Source of the DNA: Paludibacteraceae bacterium
Lineage (GTDB): Bacteria; Bacteroidota; Bacteroidia; Bacteroidales; Paludibacteraceae
DNA: 5,225 nt
Assembly (NCBI GenBank): GCA_018055865.1
Contig: JAGPGR010000151.1
Coordinates: forward strand, 1-5,225
Reading direction: 5' to 3'
Shown here: in pieces, positions 1-5,225 of the stretch
Layout of the letters: every line of letters starts with the position of its first letter
How positions within the stretch are numbered: the stretch's first letter is position 1
Position numbers and translations under genes: made by a program
Notes under the pieces: model-generated
Told to the model about the DNA's origin: nothing
What the model saw: only the letters and a program-made list of their open reading frames with translations
Databases searched by the model: none

Positions 1-1262
1 GGATACGTGGTGCAGGCAAACATAAAATCTTGCCACACCAGAATTCCTTTTTCATCGGCCAGCCGGTAGAAATAATCGTCTTCGTAAAATCCTCCGCCCC
101 AGACACGAATCATGTTCATATTGGCAGCTGTGATGTTTTCAAAAAGCCGGTCGTAATACGCTTTATCCTGCTGTGTATTAATTATTTCTCCTGGAATGTA
201 GTTGGCTCCCTTGGCAAAAAGCGGAATCCCGTTTACTTTGAAATAAAACGTTCGTCCGTCATCGTCTGTATCTCGAACGAGTTCAATTTTTCTCAGTCCG
301 GTTTTTATGTGTTTTTCGGCAATAATTTTTCCATCGGCCGTAATTGTTGCCCGAAAGCCGTAAAGCACCTGCTCACCCCAACCCGTTGGCATCCAGAGTG
401 TTGGGTTCTTTATTTCCAATGGAATGGAAATGGTGTTTTCTCCTTTCGTAAGGATGATTTCCTGTAGGATTTGTTGAGGTTCTCGGCTTAAAATAAGCGG
501 GTTGTAATCAATTGTCAGTGTGGCGTTTACCGGTTTTTCGGATAAAGAATAGACTTCCAGCTGGTTATTCAGTTTTGCGGTATTTTTTTCAATTTCCAGT
601 TGCTGTACCCAATAATCAGTAATTCGGGCCTGATTAAAAAAAGTCAGTTCTACCGGTCGCCAGATTCCGGTTTGAACCATTCGAATTCCCCAGTCCCATC
701 CGTAATGATAGGGTGCTTTGCGTGTGTAAACACTCATGCGCGGCAGTCGGTGGTCGTTGTCGGCCGGATAATCGAAACCGCTGGTGATGTAAGCCGGCAG
801 CATGGCTTCAATGGGAGAGAAAAAACGAATATAGAGTTGATTCTCGCCTTTTTTAAGGATATTTTTTACCGGGACTTCGTAGCCGAGAAACATGTTTTCT
901 GCATGGATGATTTTTGATCCGTTGAGAAAAACATCGGCGTACGTGTCAAGTCCTTTGAATGTGATCAGCACCTCATCACACGAAAGCTGTTCATCGGTTA
1001 ATGTAAAGCTTTTTCTGAAATCCCAGTTTTTATCTTCCACCCACTGCACCAGTTTCTCATTGGAGCCCCAATAAGGGTCGGGCAATACTCCGAGACGGAT
1101 TAAATCCCGCTGAACCGAACCGGGTACAATTGCATCTTTCCACTGGTTTTTACCAGTCTCAGAAAATTGCCAGCCATCATTCATTGAAATTGTTTCCAAT
1201 TGTTGAGCTACACTTATTAATGGCCATATCAGCATCAAAATAGAATATATGATTTGTTTCAT
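1..1262 (-). CDS. GH2 family glycosidase, beta-mannosidase type, secreted (3' end cut by window)
   Basis: Exported glycoside hydrolase predicted to release non-reducing beta-D-mannose from oligosaccharides. I translated all 420 codons present and the frame is intact. Residues 1-20 form a signal peptide (MKQIIYSILMLIWPLISVAQ) without a lipobox cysteine. The GH2 N-terminal sugar-binding jelly roll spans roughly residues 25-200 and includes the mannosidase-like YHYGWDWG (185-192) followed by GIWRPVEL. An immunoglobulin-like domain follows, with LWMPTGWGEQVLYGF near 289-303. The TIM barrel starts around 340 with KGANYIPGE (351-359), RVWGGGFYEDDYFYRLADE (386-404) and VWQDFMFACTTYP (409 onward). 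These motifs are characteristic of GH2 beta-mannosidases rather than beta-galactosidases or glucuronidases. Family members are usually a little over 800 residues, so about half is present, and both catalytic glutamates lie beyond the edge. The start follows the sulfatase stop by one base with no Shine-Dalgarno, so it is the second gene of that operon. Family call is firm; exact substrate is inference. Confidence 0.93.
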   Translation of the reverse strand, partial: MKQIIYSILMLIWPLISVAQQLETISMNDGWQFSETGKNQWKDAIVPGSVQRDLIRLGVLPDPYWGSNEKLVQWVEDKNWDFRKSFTLTDEQLSCDEVLITFKGLDTYADVFLNGSKIIHAENMFLGYEVPVKNILKKGENQLYIRFFSPIEAMLPAYITSGFDYPADNDHRLPRMSVYTRKAPYHYGWDWGIRMVQTGIWRPVELTFFNQARITDYWVQQLEIEKNTAKLNNQLEVYSLSEKPVNATLTIDYNPLILSREPQQILQEIILTKGENTISIPLEIKNPTLWMPTGWGEQVLYGFRATITADGKIIAEKHIKTGLRKIELVRDTDDDGRTFYFKVNGIPLFAKGANYIPGEIINTQQDKAYYDRLFENITAANMNMIRVWGGGFYEDDYFYRLADEKGILVWQDFMFACTTY

Positions 1263-1263
1263 T

Positions 1264-2640
1264 TCATTTATCAATCCCGAAAGTGAACATTTCCGAAGGG
1301 GTATGTGCTTTGTCCATTTGTTTTTTTAGTTTTCTGACTTTGTCCGGATTTTCTGCCGAAAGATCTGTTTTTTCGAGCGGGTCATTTTTTAGATTATATA
1401 GTTCAAACGTCGGATTTCCGCTTTTTATCATCTGTTTTATCAGTTTCCAGTCTCCTTGTCTTACTGCCTGTCGCCCACCTTCTTCATGAAATTCCCAGTA
1501 AAGATACTTGTGAGACTTTTGTTTGCCCTTTCCGGTAATTGTTGGAAGAATTGAAACTCCGTCTGTTTTTTGCTTCCAGGATTTTGTTTGTTGGGTCAGT
1601 TGGACAAATGTTGGCATAAAATCCCAGAAAGCGGACGGGAGTTCAGATTTTACTCCGGCAGAAATAGTTCCTTTCCACTCCATAATAGTTGGAACCCTAA
1701 TTCCGCCTTCATAAAGTGAGCGTTTCGTTCCGCGTAGTGTTTGTTCGTTGGCAAAAAAAGCCGGATCAGCTCCGCCTTCCATGTGTGGCCCGTTATCGCT
1801 GGTAAAAATGAGCAGTGTATTTTCCTCAATTCCCAATTGCTTCAGTTCGTTTCTGATTTCGCCCACGTACGCATCCATTCGGGTGACCATTCCTGCAAAT
1901 TGTGCACGAGGTTCATCTGCTGGGGCATAATTTCCATTTCCACTGTAGGGAGTTTCCGGGAATTTACCTGAATACATTTTCAAAATGCTGTCGTCAGGTT
2001 GTTCCAGTCCTGCATGAGGTAATGTGTAGGTGATATAGGCAAAAAATGGTTGATTGGCATTACTGCGTATAAATGAAAGTGCCTGCCGGTGAATTAAATC
2101 CTGAGAATACTCCTTACCGGTAAGAATGGTTTTTTCATCATTTTCCCATAGCCATTTCGGATAGAAGGTGTGTGCTTGTCGCTGGCAATTGTATCCGAAA
2201 AAATAATCAAATCCTTTCTTGGTTGGCTCCGAGCCCGATCCGGGAAATCCGAGTCCCCATTTTCCGTAGATTCCGGTCACGTAGCCGGCTTGCTGAAACA
2301 GATTTCCCAAAGTCTTCATATTCCCTACCGGTTCCTGACCTTCGGGAGCATATTCCTGGTTACCGCGCACATGCGTGTGTCCGGTGTGAAGTCCGGTCAT
2401 CAGACTGGCGCGGGATGGTGCGCTCACGGAAGTGCCACAGTAGAATTGCATGAATTGCATTCCATTTTCGGCCATCTTGCTCAGGTTGGGAGTGCGGATT
2501 ATTTGCTGACCATACGGCTCAATATCTGAATAGCCCAAATCGTCGGTAAGAATAAATATCACATTAGGAGGCGTAGAGAGAGCAAAAGCAGAGGTAGAAA
2601 TGGCTGTTAACAGCAGCGCAGCAGGAAGTTTGTTTTGCAT
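1264..2640 (-). CDS. Secreted S1-family sulfatase, serine-type (formylglycine-dependent)
   Basis: Sulfatase of the alkaline-phosphatase fold, predicted to hydrolyse sulfate esters on a glycan in the periplasm or outside the cell. Residues 1-20 are a signal peptide ending AFA, with no lipobox. PPNVIFILTDDLGYSD (24-39) supplies the metal-binding aspartates D33 and D34. The active-site motif is S73-A-P-S-R77 followed by ASLMTG, so the residue converted to formylglycine is serine; in bacteria this needs a radical-SAM anSME maturase, which is not in the window. Other expected sites are K127 in GKWGLG, H209 in LPHAGLEQP, D282-N283 in TSDNGPH and K306 in RGTKRSLYEGG. The usual histidine of GKWHLG is glycine here. 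The C-terminal subdomain contains RQGDWKLI and ELYNLKNDPLEKTDLS, typical of the family. Length (458) is normal. It has its own promoter and is followed one base later by the GH2 gene. Sulfatase is certain; the sulfated sugar it acts on cannot be read from sequence by eye. Confidence 0.96.
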   Translation of the reverse strand: MQNKLPAALLLTAISTSAFALSTPPNVIFILTDDLGYSDIEPYGQQIIRTPNLSKMAENGMQFMQFYCGTSVSAPSRASLMTGLHTGHTHVRGNQEYAPEGQEPVGNMKTLGNLFQQAGYVTGIYGKWGLGFPGSGSEPTKKGFDYFFGYNCQRQAHTFYPKWLWENDEKTILTGKEYSQDLIHRQALSFIRSNANQPFFAYITYTLPHAGLEQPDDSILKMYSGKFPETPYSGNGNYAPADEPRAQFAGMVTRMDAYVGEIRNELKQLGIEENTLLIFTSDNGPHMEGGADPAFFANEQTLRGTKRSLYEGGIRVPTIMEWKGTISAGVKSELPSAFWDFMPTFVQLTQQTKSWKQKTDGVSILPTITGKGKQKSHKYLYWEFHEEGGRQAVRQGDWKLIKQMIKSGNPTFELYNLKNDPLEKTDLSAENPDKVRKLKKQMDKAHTPSEMFTFGIDK

Positions 2641-2668
2641 GTTTTTCGCGGTATTAGGGATTACTGCA

Positions 2669-2700
2669 CAAAGATACTAACTAAAAACTTTAATTACAAA
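2669..2700 (-). promoter_or_regulatory. Bacteroidota sigma-ABfr-type promoter for the sulfatase-GH2 operon
   Basis: On the minus strand the -7 box is TATCTTTG (2676-2669), a perfect TAnnTTTG, and the -33 element is TTTG (2700-2697). The spacer is exactly 20 nt, which is the normal Bacteroidota value. Transcription would start near 2663, giving a leader of roughly 20-25 nt before the ATG at 2640. That leader has no Shine-Dalgarno sequence, as is usual in the phylum. Confidence 0.8.
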
Positions 2701-2837
2701 CCACTGTTTAATAAAAAATATTAATAATCTTATGTGATTTTTTGACGGAGAATTCGGCTGTGTTACGTATGATTTTTTTTCCTTCAAATTTGCCGGAAAT
2801 ACTAATGCCTGATTCGGCTTTTTTTGCAATATTCTGC

Positions 2838-3488
2838 TTAAACAAAATACAATTCACCAAAATATTCCGGACGGTGAAAATCCGGATTCTCGGTATGTAT
2901 GGGAGCCCAACTTACAAAATGAATAGAATCGGTGTCGTCAGCGCATTTATAGAAATTTCCACGAATCATGTCAGGAAGATTATCCGGATCAAGATTCATT
3001 AGTTTCATTGGTATTTTCACAGTTAATTCCCATTCAAACATTCCCTCCATTTCCTTGAAAGGTTTTTTTCCCATAGATGCATAGCGCTCTATGGTTGCCA
3101 TTTCTTCTTTTGAAAAAGGAACCACATCTTCATTTCGTCCTTTACGGCTTGACGCTGAGCAAGTTCCGATACAGTTGAATTCAAAATTAGTATATTTTTC
3201 AGCATCTTCGGGCATGCAGAAGAACTCTACACAGCTATCTTCGTGAACGGGTGAATGATCCTCGGTATATACGGCTTTCAGCATGGTACCGTTTACTGAA
3301 AATTTCAAAAAAACTGCATTGGAAGACCTCCCAATGAAAAAATAGGTAATTGGCTTGTATGCATACAGATCCGGCCAGTTAAGTGTTTCAATCACAGATT
3401 TATAGCCCGAATCTTCCAGTAAATCACCCGCTGACTCTATCCAGGCTTCATTCAGCGCTTCTATCAAAGGGATTTCCAGTTTTTTCAT
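2838..3488 (-). CDS. CBM9-like domain protein, probably cytoplasmic, function unknown
   Basis: A 216-residue single-domain protein resembling the CBM9-like family (the beta-sandwich group found alone in many Bacteroidota and related to the carbohydrate-binding module of xylanases). Recognisable family features are LNWPDLYAYKPITYFFIGRS (36-55), the strand VFLKFSVNG (59-67), the acidic turn HEDSCVEFFCMPED (82-95), YTNFEFNCIGT (99-109), the strand FEWELTVKIP (151-160), and the C-terminal block RGNFYKCADDT ... FVSWAPI ... FHRPEYFGELYF (176-215). There is no signal peptide or membrane segment, so it probably stays in the cytoplasm, unlike the exported enzymes beside it. It carries five cysteines (86, 91, 106, 110, 182). 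It has its own promoter and lies 197 bp upstream of the sulfatase on the same strand; the sulfatase's separate promoter means they need not be one operon. Sugar binding has not been shown for most of these stand-alone proteins. Family assignment is good; role is unknown. Confidence 0.85.
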   Translation of the reverse strand: MKKLEIPLIEALNEAWIESAGDLLEDSGYKSVIETLNWPDLYAYKPITYFFIGRSSNAVFLKFSVNGTMLKAVYTEDHSPVHEDSCVEFFCMPEDAEKYTNFEFNCIGTCSASSRKGRNEDVVPFSKEEMATIERYASMGKKPFKEMEGMFEWELTVKIPMKLMNLDPDNLPDMIRGNFYKCADDTDSIHFVSWAPIHTENPDFHRPEYFGELYFV

Positions 3489-3519
3489 AGTTTTGAAATA
3501 TTAGTTGGTTCGATGTATG

Positions 3520-3551
3520 CAAAAATAGTGTTTTTTTCTAAAAAAATCAAA
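3520..3551 (-). promoter_or_regulatory. Bacteroidota-type promoter for the CBM9-like gene
   Basis: On the minus strand the -7 box is TATTTTTG (3527-3520), matching TAnnTTTG, with TTTG (3551-3548) as the -33 element and a 20-nt spacer. The predicted start is near 3514, giving a leader of about 25 nt to the ATG at 3488. The surrounding A/T runs make chance matches somewhat easier here than at the sulfatase promoter, but spacing and position are both right. Confidence 0.72.
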
Positions 3552-3595
3552 TACTTTTTTAAAAACAGAACAACTTAACAAACAGAAAATCAGTC

Positions 3596-3642
3596 ATTCT
3601 AAATTTTGGTAAAAGTGGAATACATTTGTTGTTTTTTAGAAT
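3596..3642. repeat. Spaced 8-bp inverted repeat in the divergent intergenic region (possible operator)
   Basis: ATTCTAAA (3596-3603) and its exact reverse complement TTTAGAAT (3635-3642) are 31 nt apart, about 39 bp centre to centre. The right arm lies inside the -33/-7 spacer of the plus-strand promoter and the left arm just upstream of its -33 element. This arrangement would suit a regulator binding two half-sites, but an 8-bp match in such AT-rich DNA can arise by chance, so the operator reading is weak. Confidence 0.3.
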
Positions 3643-3659
3643 AATTGTACCTAACTTTG
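3629..3659 (+). promoter_or_regulatory. Bacteroidota-type promoter for the T9SS cargo gene
   Basis: The -7 box TAACTTTG (3652-3659) is a perfect TAnnTTTG match. The -33 element TTG (3629-3631) lies 20 nt upstream; an overlapping TTTG at 3625-3628 would give a less usual 23-nt spacer. Transcription would start near 3666, about 34 nt before the ATG at 3700. It faces away from the CBM9-like gene's promoter, roughly 100 bp away, so the two genes are divergently transcribed. Confidence 0.78.
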
Positions 3660-3699
3660 GCAGGTTTTTTTATTTCAATCAAAAATTACCGGGTTTAGT

Positions 3700-5052
3700 A
3701 TGTTTTTTCTTACAAGGATTTTTTTTCTCATTTTCTGCATGGTCTTTCCTTTATTACCGGTAATGGCGCAGACCGAACAAGATCCGCTTGTCACACAGAT
3801 TACTGTTCACAACCGCGACAGCACGTTCAGACATTTGTATATATACAACGACCGGGATGAGAAAACACTCGAAACTACCTATGTGCTGACAGGTGAAGAA
3901 TGGATGCGAAAAGATCAGACGGAATGGATATACATAAGTGGCCTTTACGCAGGCAGTTACTTCAGGAAATGGGACGGAAAAGCGTGGAAAACAGTTCACC
4001 GGATTAACCTCGAATACACCGACGAAAATCTGATGAAAGAAACGCATGTCGATTTTCAGAACAATACGCCCCGCAATGTTTCAAATACAGTCCGGATGTA
4101 CGAGAAAAACCTTCTGAAGTCAAAAACAGATCATTTCTGGAACGGAATTGCCTGGGAGAAGAAAATGCAGACAAATTACGATTATAATGCTGAAAATCTG
4201 ATAAGCCGTTTGATTCTGAAAGAATTTGAAAATGACAACCCCGTAAAAGAGACGATTATTGATTTCAAATACAATGAATTTTCAAAGCCAGACAGTCTGA
4301 TTGAAACTCATTATCAGAATTCTGAACTGATAAGTAAATCATTGACAATGATTTATTATGATCCGGTTTCGAAACTGAAGACAGCTGAATTTCTTAAAAC
4401 CCTGGACTTCAGGTATTTGATCTGGAAAAATGTACAAAACGTAAGTTACCGGTTTAATTCTTCCGGAAAATTGATAGCTGAAAACTATCAGCACTGGGCC
4501 GGATCATTTTGGATAAACGACTTACAGTATGAGTACGCTTACGATGCCGATGGAAAGTTGGTAAGAAAAACAACCAATCTGCCTATTTACGATGATTATC
4601 GTTCGGTTTCGTCAGTCTCTTATTCCGATTTTAGGTACGGAAAAGCCAGCTTAATAGAAGCAAAAATCGAATTCTGGGGAGGTGAAACCGGAGAACCGAT
4701 CCAAACGTTTATTCCGTATCAGTTTAATAAAGAGATAGTTGTGAATACGGGGAGCAAAATTGAAATCAGCTACATTCCGGTGGATGTAACCGGAGTGAAT
4801 GATATTATGTCTTTTGAAAATAATTATATCCGGATTTATCCCAATCCCTCGAAGGGAATATTTTACTTCGACAATGAAAAATCGGGTGTTACGCACTGGT
4901 TGGTTACTGACCTGAGCGGAAAATTACTGCTAACAAAAGAACAAAAGGAACGTTCGGGAGTGATTGATTTGGGCGATTTCAAACCCGGAGTCTATTTATT
5001 GCAGGTATTTACTCCCGAAGGAACAAAAGTGCAAAAACTTATAAAAGAGTAA
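3700..5052 (+). CDS. Secreted beta-repeat protein with T9SS type A C-terminal sorting domain, function unknown
   Basis: A 450-residue exported protein. Residues 1-23 are a strong signal peptide (one Arg, a long hydrophobic core, cleavage after VMA), with no lipobox. The last 75 or so residues form a T9SS type A sorting domain: IRIYPNPSKGIFYF (377-390), the middle strand LVTDLSGKLLLTKEQ, then LGDFKPGVYLLQVFT and the terminal KVQKLIKE. It should therefore cross the outer membrane by the type IX system and be released or surface-attached. The body (about 60-300) is built of imperfect repeats, with WDGKAW (91-96), WNGIAW (147-152) and WAGSFW (266-271), each followed by a tyrosine- or aromatic-rich strand and a turn such as LEYTDENL, YDYNAENL or YAYDADGKL. 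The pattern recalls YD-type beta repeats but is not canonical RHS. No catalytic motif is visible. It has its own promoter and a leader of about 34 nt lacking a Shine-Dalgarno. Secretion route is confident; activity is unknown, with adhesion or surface-layer roles only guesses. Confidence 0.9.
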   Translation: MFFLTRIFFLIFCMVFPLLPVMAQTEQDPLVTQITVHNRDSTFRHLYIYNDRDEKTLETTYVLTGEEWMRKDQTEWIYISGLYAGSYFRKWDGKAWKTVHRINLEYTDENLMKETHVDFQNNTPRNVSNTVRMYEKNLLKSKTDHFWNGIAWEKKMQTNYDYNAENLISRLILKEFENDNPVKETIIDFKYNEFSKPDSLIETHYQNSELISKSLTMIYYDPVSKLKTAEFLKTLDFRYLIWKNVQNVSYRFNSSGKLIAENYQHWAGSFWINDLQYEYAYDADGKLVRKTTNLPIYDDYRSVSSVSYSDFRYGKASLIEAKIEFWGGETGEPIQTFIPYQFNKEIVVNTGSKIEISYIPVDVTGVNDIMSFENNYIRIYPNPSKGIFYFDNEKSGVTHWLVTDLSGKLLLTKEQKERSGVIDLGDFKPGVYLLQVFTPEGTKVQKLIKE

Positions 5053-5059
5053 GCCCTGG

Positions 5060-5073
5060 AGTTTTTAAAAACT
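5060..5073. repeat. AT-rich perfect palindrome just after the T9SS cargo gene
   Basis: AGTTTTTAAAAACT is a perfect 14-bp palindrome (7 + 7, no loop) starting seven bases after the stop codon. It has only two G/C pairs and no unpaired loop, so it is a poor intrinsic terminator; it is noted because no better terminator is present in the 95-bp gap. No TAnnTTTG promoter was found in that gap either, so the next gene may be read from the same transcript. Confidence 0.3.
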
Positions 5074-5147
5074 AAAATGTTAAATCAAGTGTCGAAAGAC
5101 ATAAAAGAATATTGAATAATAAATTGTAAACCGTAAAAGATTTTAGT

Positions 5148-5225
5148 ATGATTAAAAAGAAAATAATTGTGTGTATGACCGCATTAACCATTACTACAGG
5201 CGTATTTGCCGCCAACCCCTTGCTG
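5148..5225 (+). CDS. Exported protein, N-terminal fragment (cut by window), function not determinable
   Basis: The frame is open from ATG 5148 to the window end (26 codons). It begins MIKKKIIVCM, a Lys-rich n-region, continues with a Thr/Ala-rich hydrophobic stretch and reaches GVFAANPLL, which reads as a signal peptide with cleavage after an Ala at 21 or 22. Cys9 is too early to be a lipobox cysteine. The gene lies 95 bp after the T9SS cargo gene on the same strand and shares the start context TTTAGTATG with it. The NPLL just after the cleavage site resembles the mature N-termini of some exported M3-family peptidases, but four residues are far too few to assign a family. Confidence 0.7.
   Translation, partial: MIKKKIIVCMTALTITTGVFAANPLL

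Noticed and set aside
30..1074. Plus-strand open frames antisense to the GH2 gene (30-467, 600-917, 892-1074)
   Set aside because: The minus strand is a continuous, motif-rich GH2 reading frame across the whole stretch; the plus-strand frames show no family signature, no promoter and no signal peptide, so they are shadows.
1283..2529. Several plus-strand open frames antisense to the sulfatase
   Set aside because: They lie entirely within a sulfatase gene with all expected motifs, and their translations are low-complexity or Cys/Ser-rich with no recognisable domain.
2752..2820. Near-repeat ATTCGGCT (two copies about 60 bp apart) and GCC/GGC pairs after the CBM9-like gene, as a terminator
   Set aside because: The possible stems are only 3-4 bp with long loops and no T tract follows on the minus strand, so they do not support an intrinsic terminator.
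2742..3002. Plus-strand open frame of 86 codons crossing the 3' end of the CBM9-like gene
   Set aside because: More than half overlaps the conserved C-terminus of the CBM9-like protein; no promoter precedes it and no domain is recognisable.
3754..4896. Minus-strand open frames inside the T9SS cargo gene (3754-4047, 4651-4896)
   Set aside because: They are antisense to a well-supported secreted protein with signal peptide and T9SS tail and have no features of their own.
3700..5052. RHS/YD-repeat toxin interpretation of the repeat protein
   Set aside because: The repeats only loosely resemble YD units, the protein is small, there is no RHS core motif or variable toxin C-terminus, the C-terminus is a T9SS sorting domain, and no immunity gene follows within the visible sequence.

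Overview
The window looks like a chromosomal segment of a member of the Bacteroidota, probably a glycan-degrading Bacteroidales/Marinilabiliales-type bacterium. The supporting signs are a C-terminal type IX secretion (T9SS) sorting domain, three well-formed Bacteroidota promoters (TTTG or TTG, a 20-nt spacer, then TAnnTTTG), no Shine-Dalgarno sequences before the starts, moderate-to-low GC, and a polysaccharide-degradation gene pair. The genus is inference and cannot be fixed from this sequence alone.

Left part (1-3488, minus strand). Reading in the direction of transcription, a 216-residue cytoplasmic-looking protein of the CBM9-like family comes first, with its own promoter. Next is a secreted serine-type S1 sulfatase, also with its own promoter. 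Last is a secreted family GH2 glycosidase of the beta-mannosidase type, cut by the left edge so that only the first 420 codons are present. The sulfatase stop and the GH2 start are one base apart, so the two are almost certainly co-transcribed and probably translationally coupled. Together they suggest removal of sulfate and then of beta-linked mannose from a sulfated glycan; the actual substrate is not shown by the sequence.

Right part (3489-5225). A 211-bp AT-rich divergent intergenic region carries a promoter facing each way and a spaced 8-bp inverted repeat. To its right, on the plus strand, is a 450-residue secreted protein made of W-x-G-x-x-W / Y-x-Y-type beta-rich repeats with a T9SS type A tail. 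After a 95-bp gap comes the first 26 codons of another exported protein, cut by the right edge. No tRNA, rRNA, CRISPR, insertion sequence or phage feature was seen.

The most interesting items are the repeat-containing T9SS cargo protein of unknown function, the tightly coupled sulfatase/beta-mannosidase pair, and the unsecreted CBM9-like protein. No clearly novel multi-gene system is evident; most of the window is ordinary Bacteroidota glycan-use territory.
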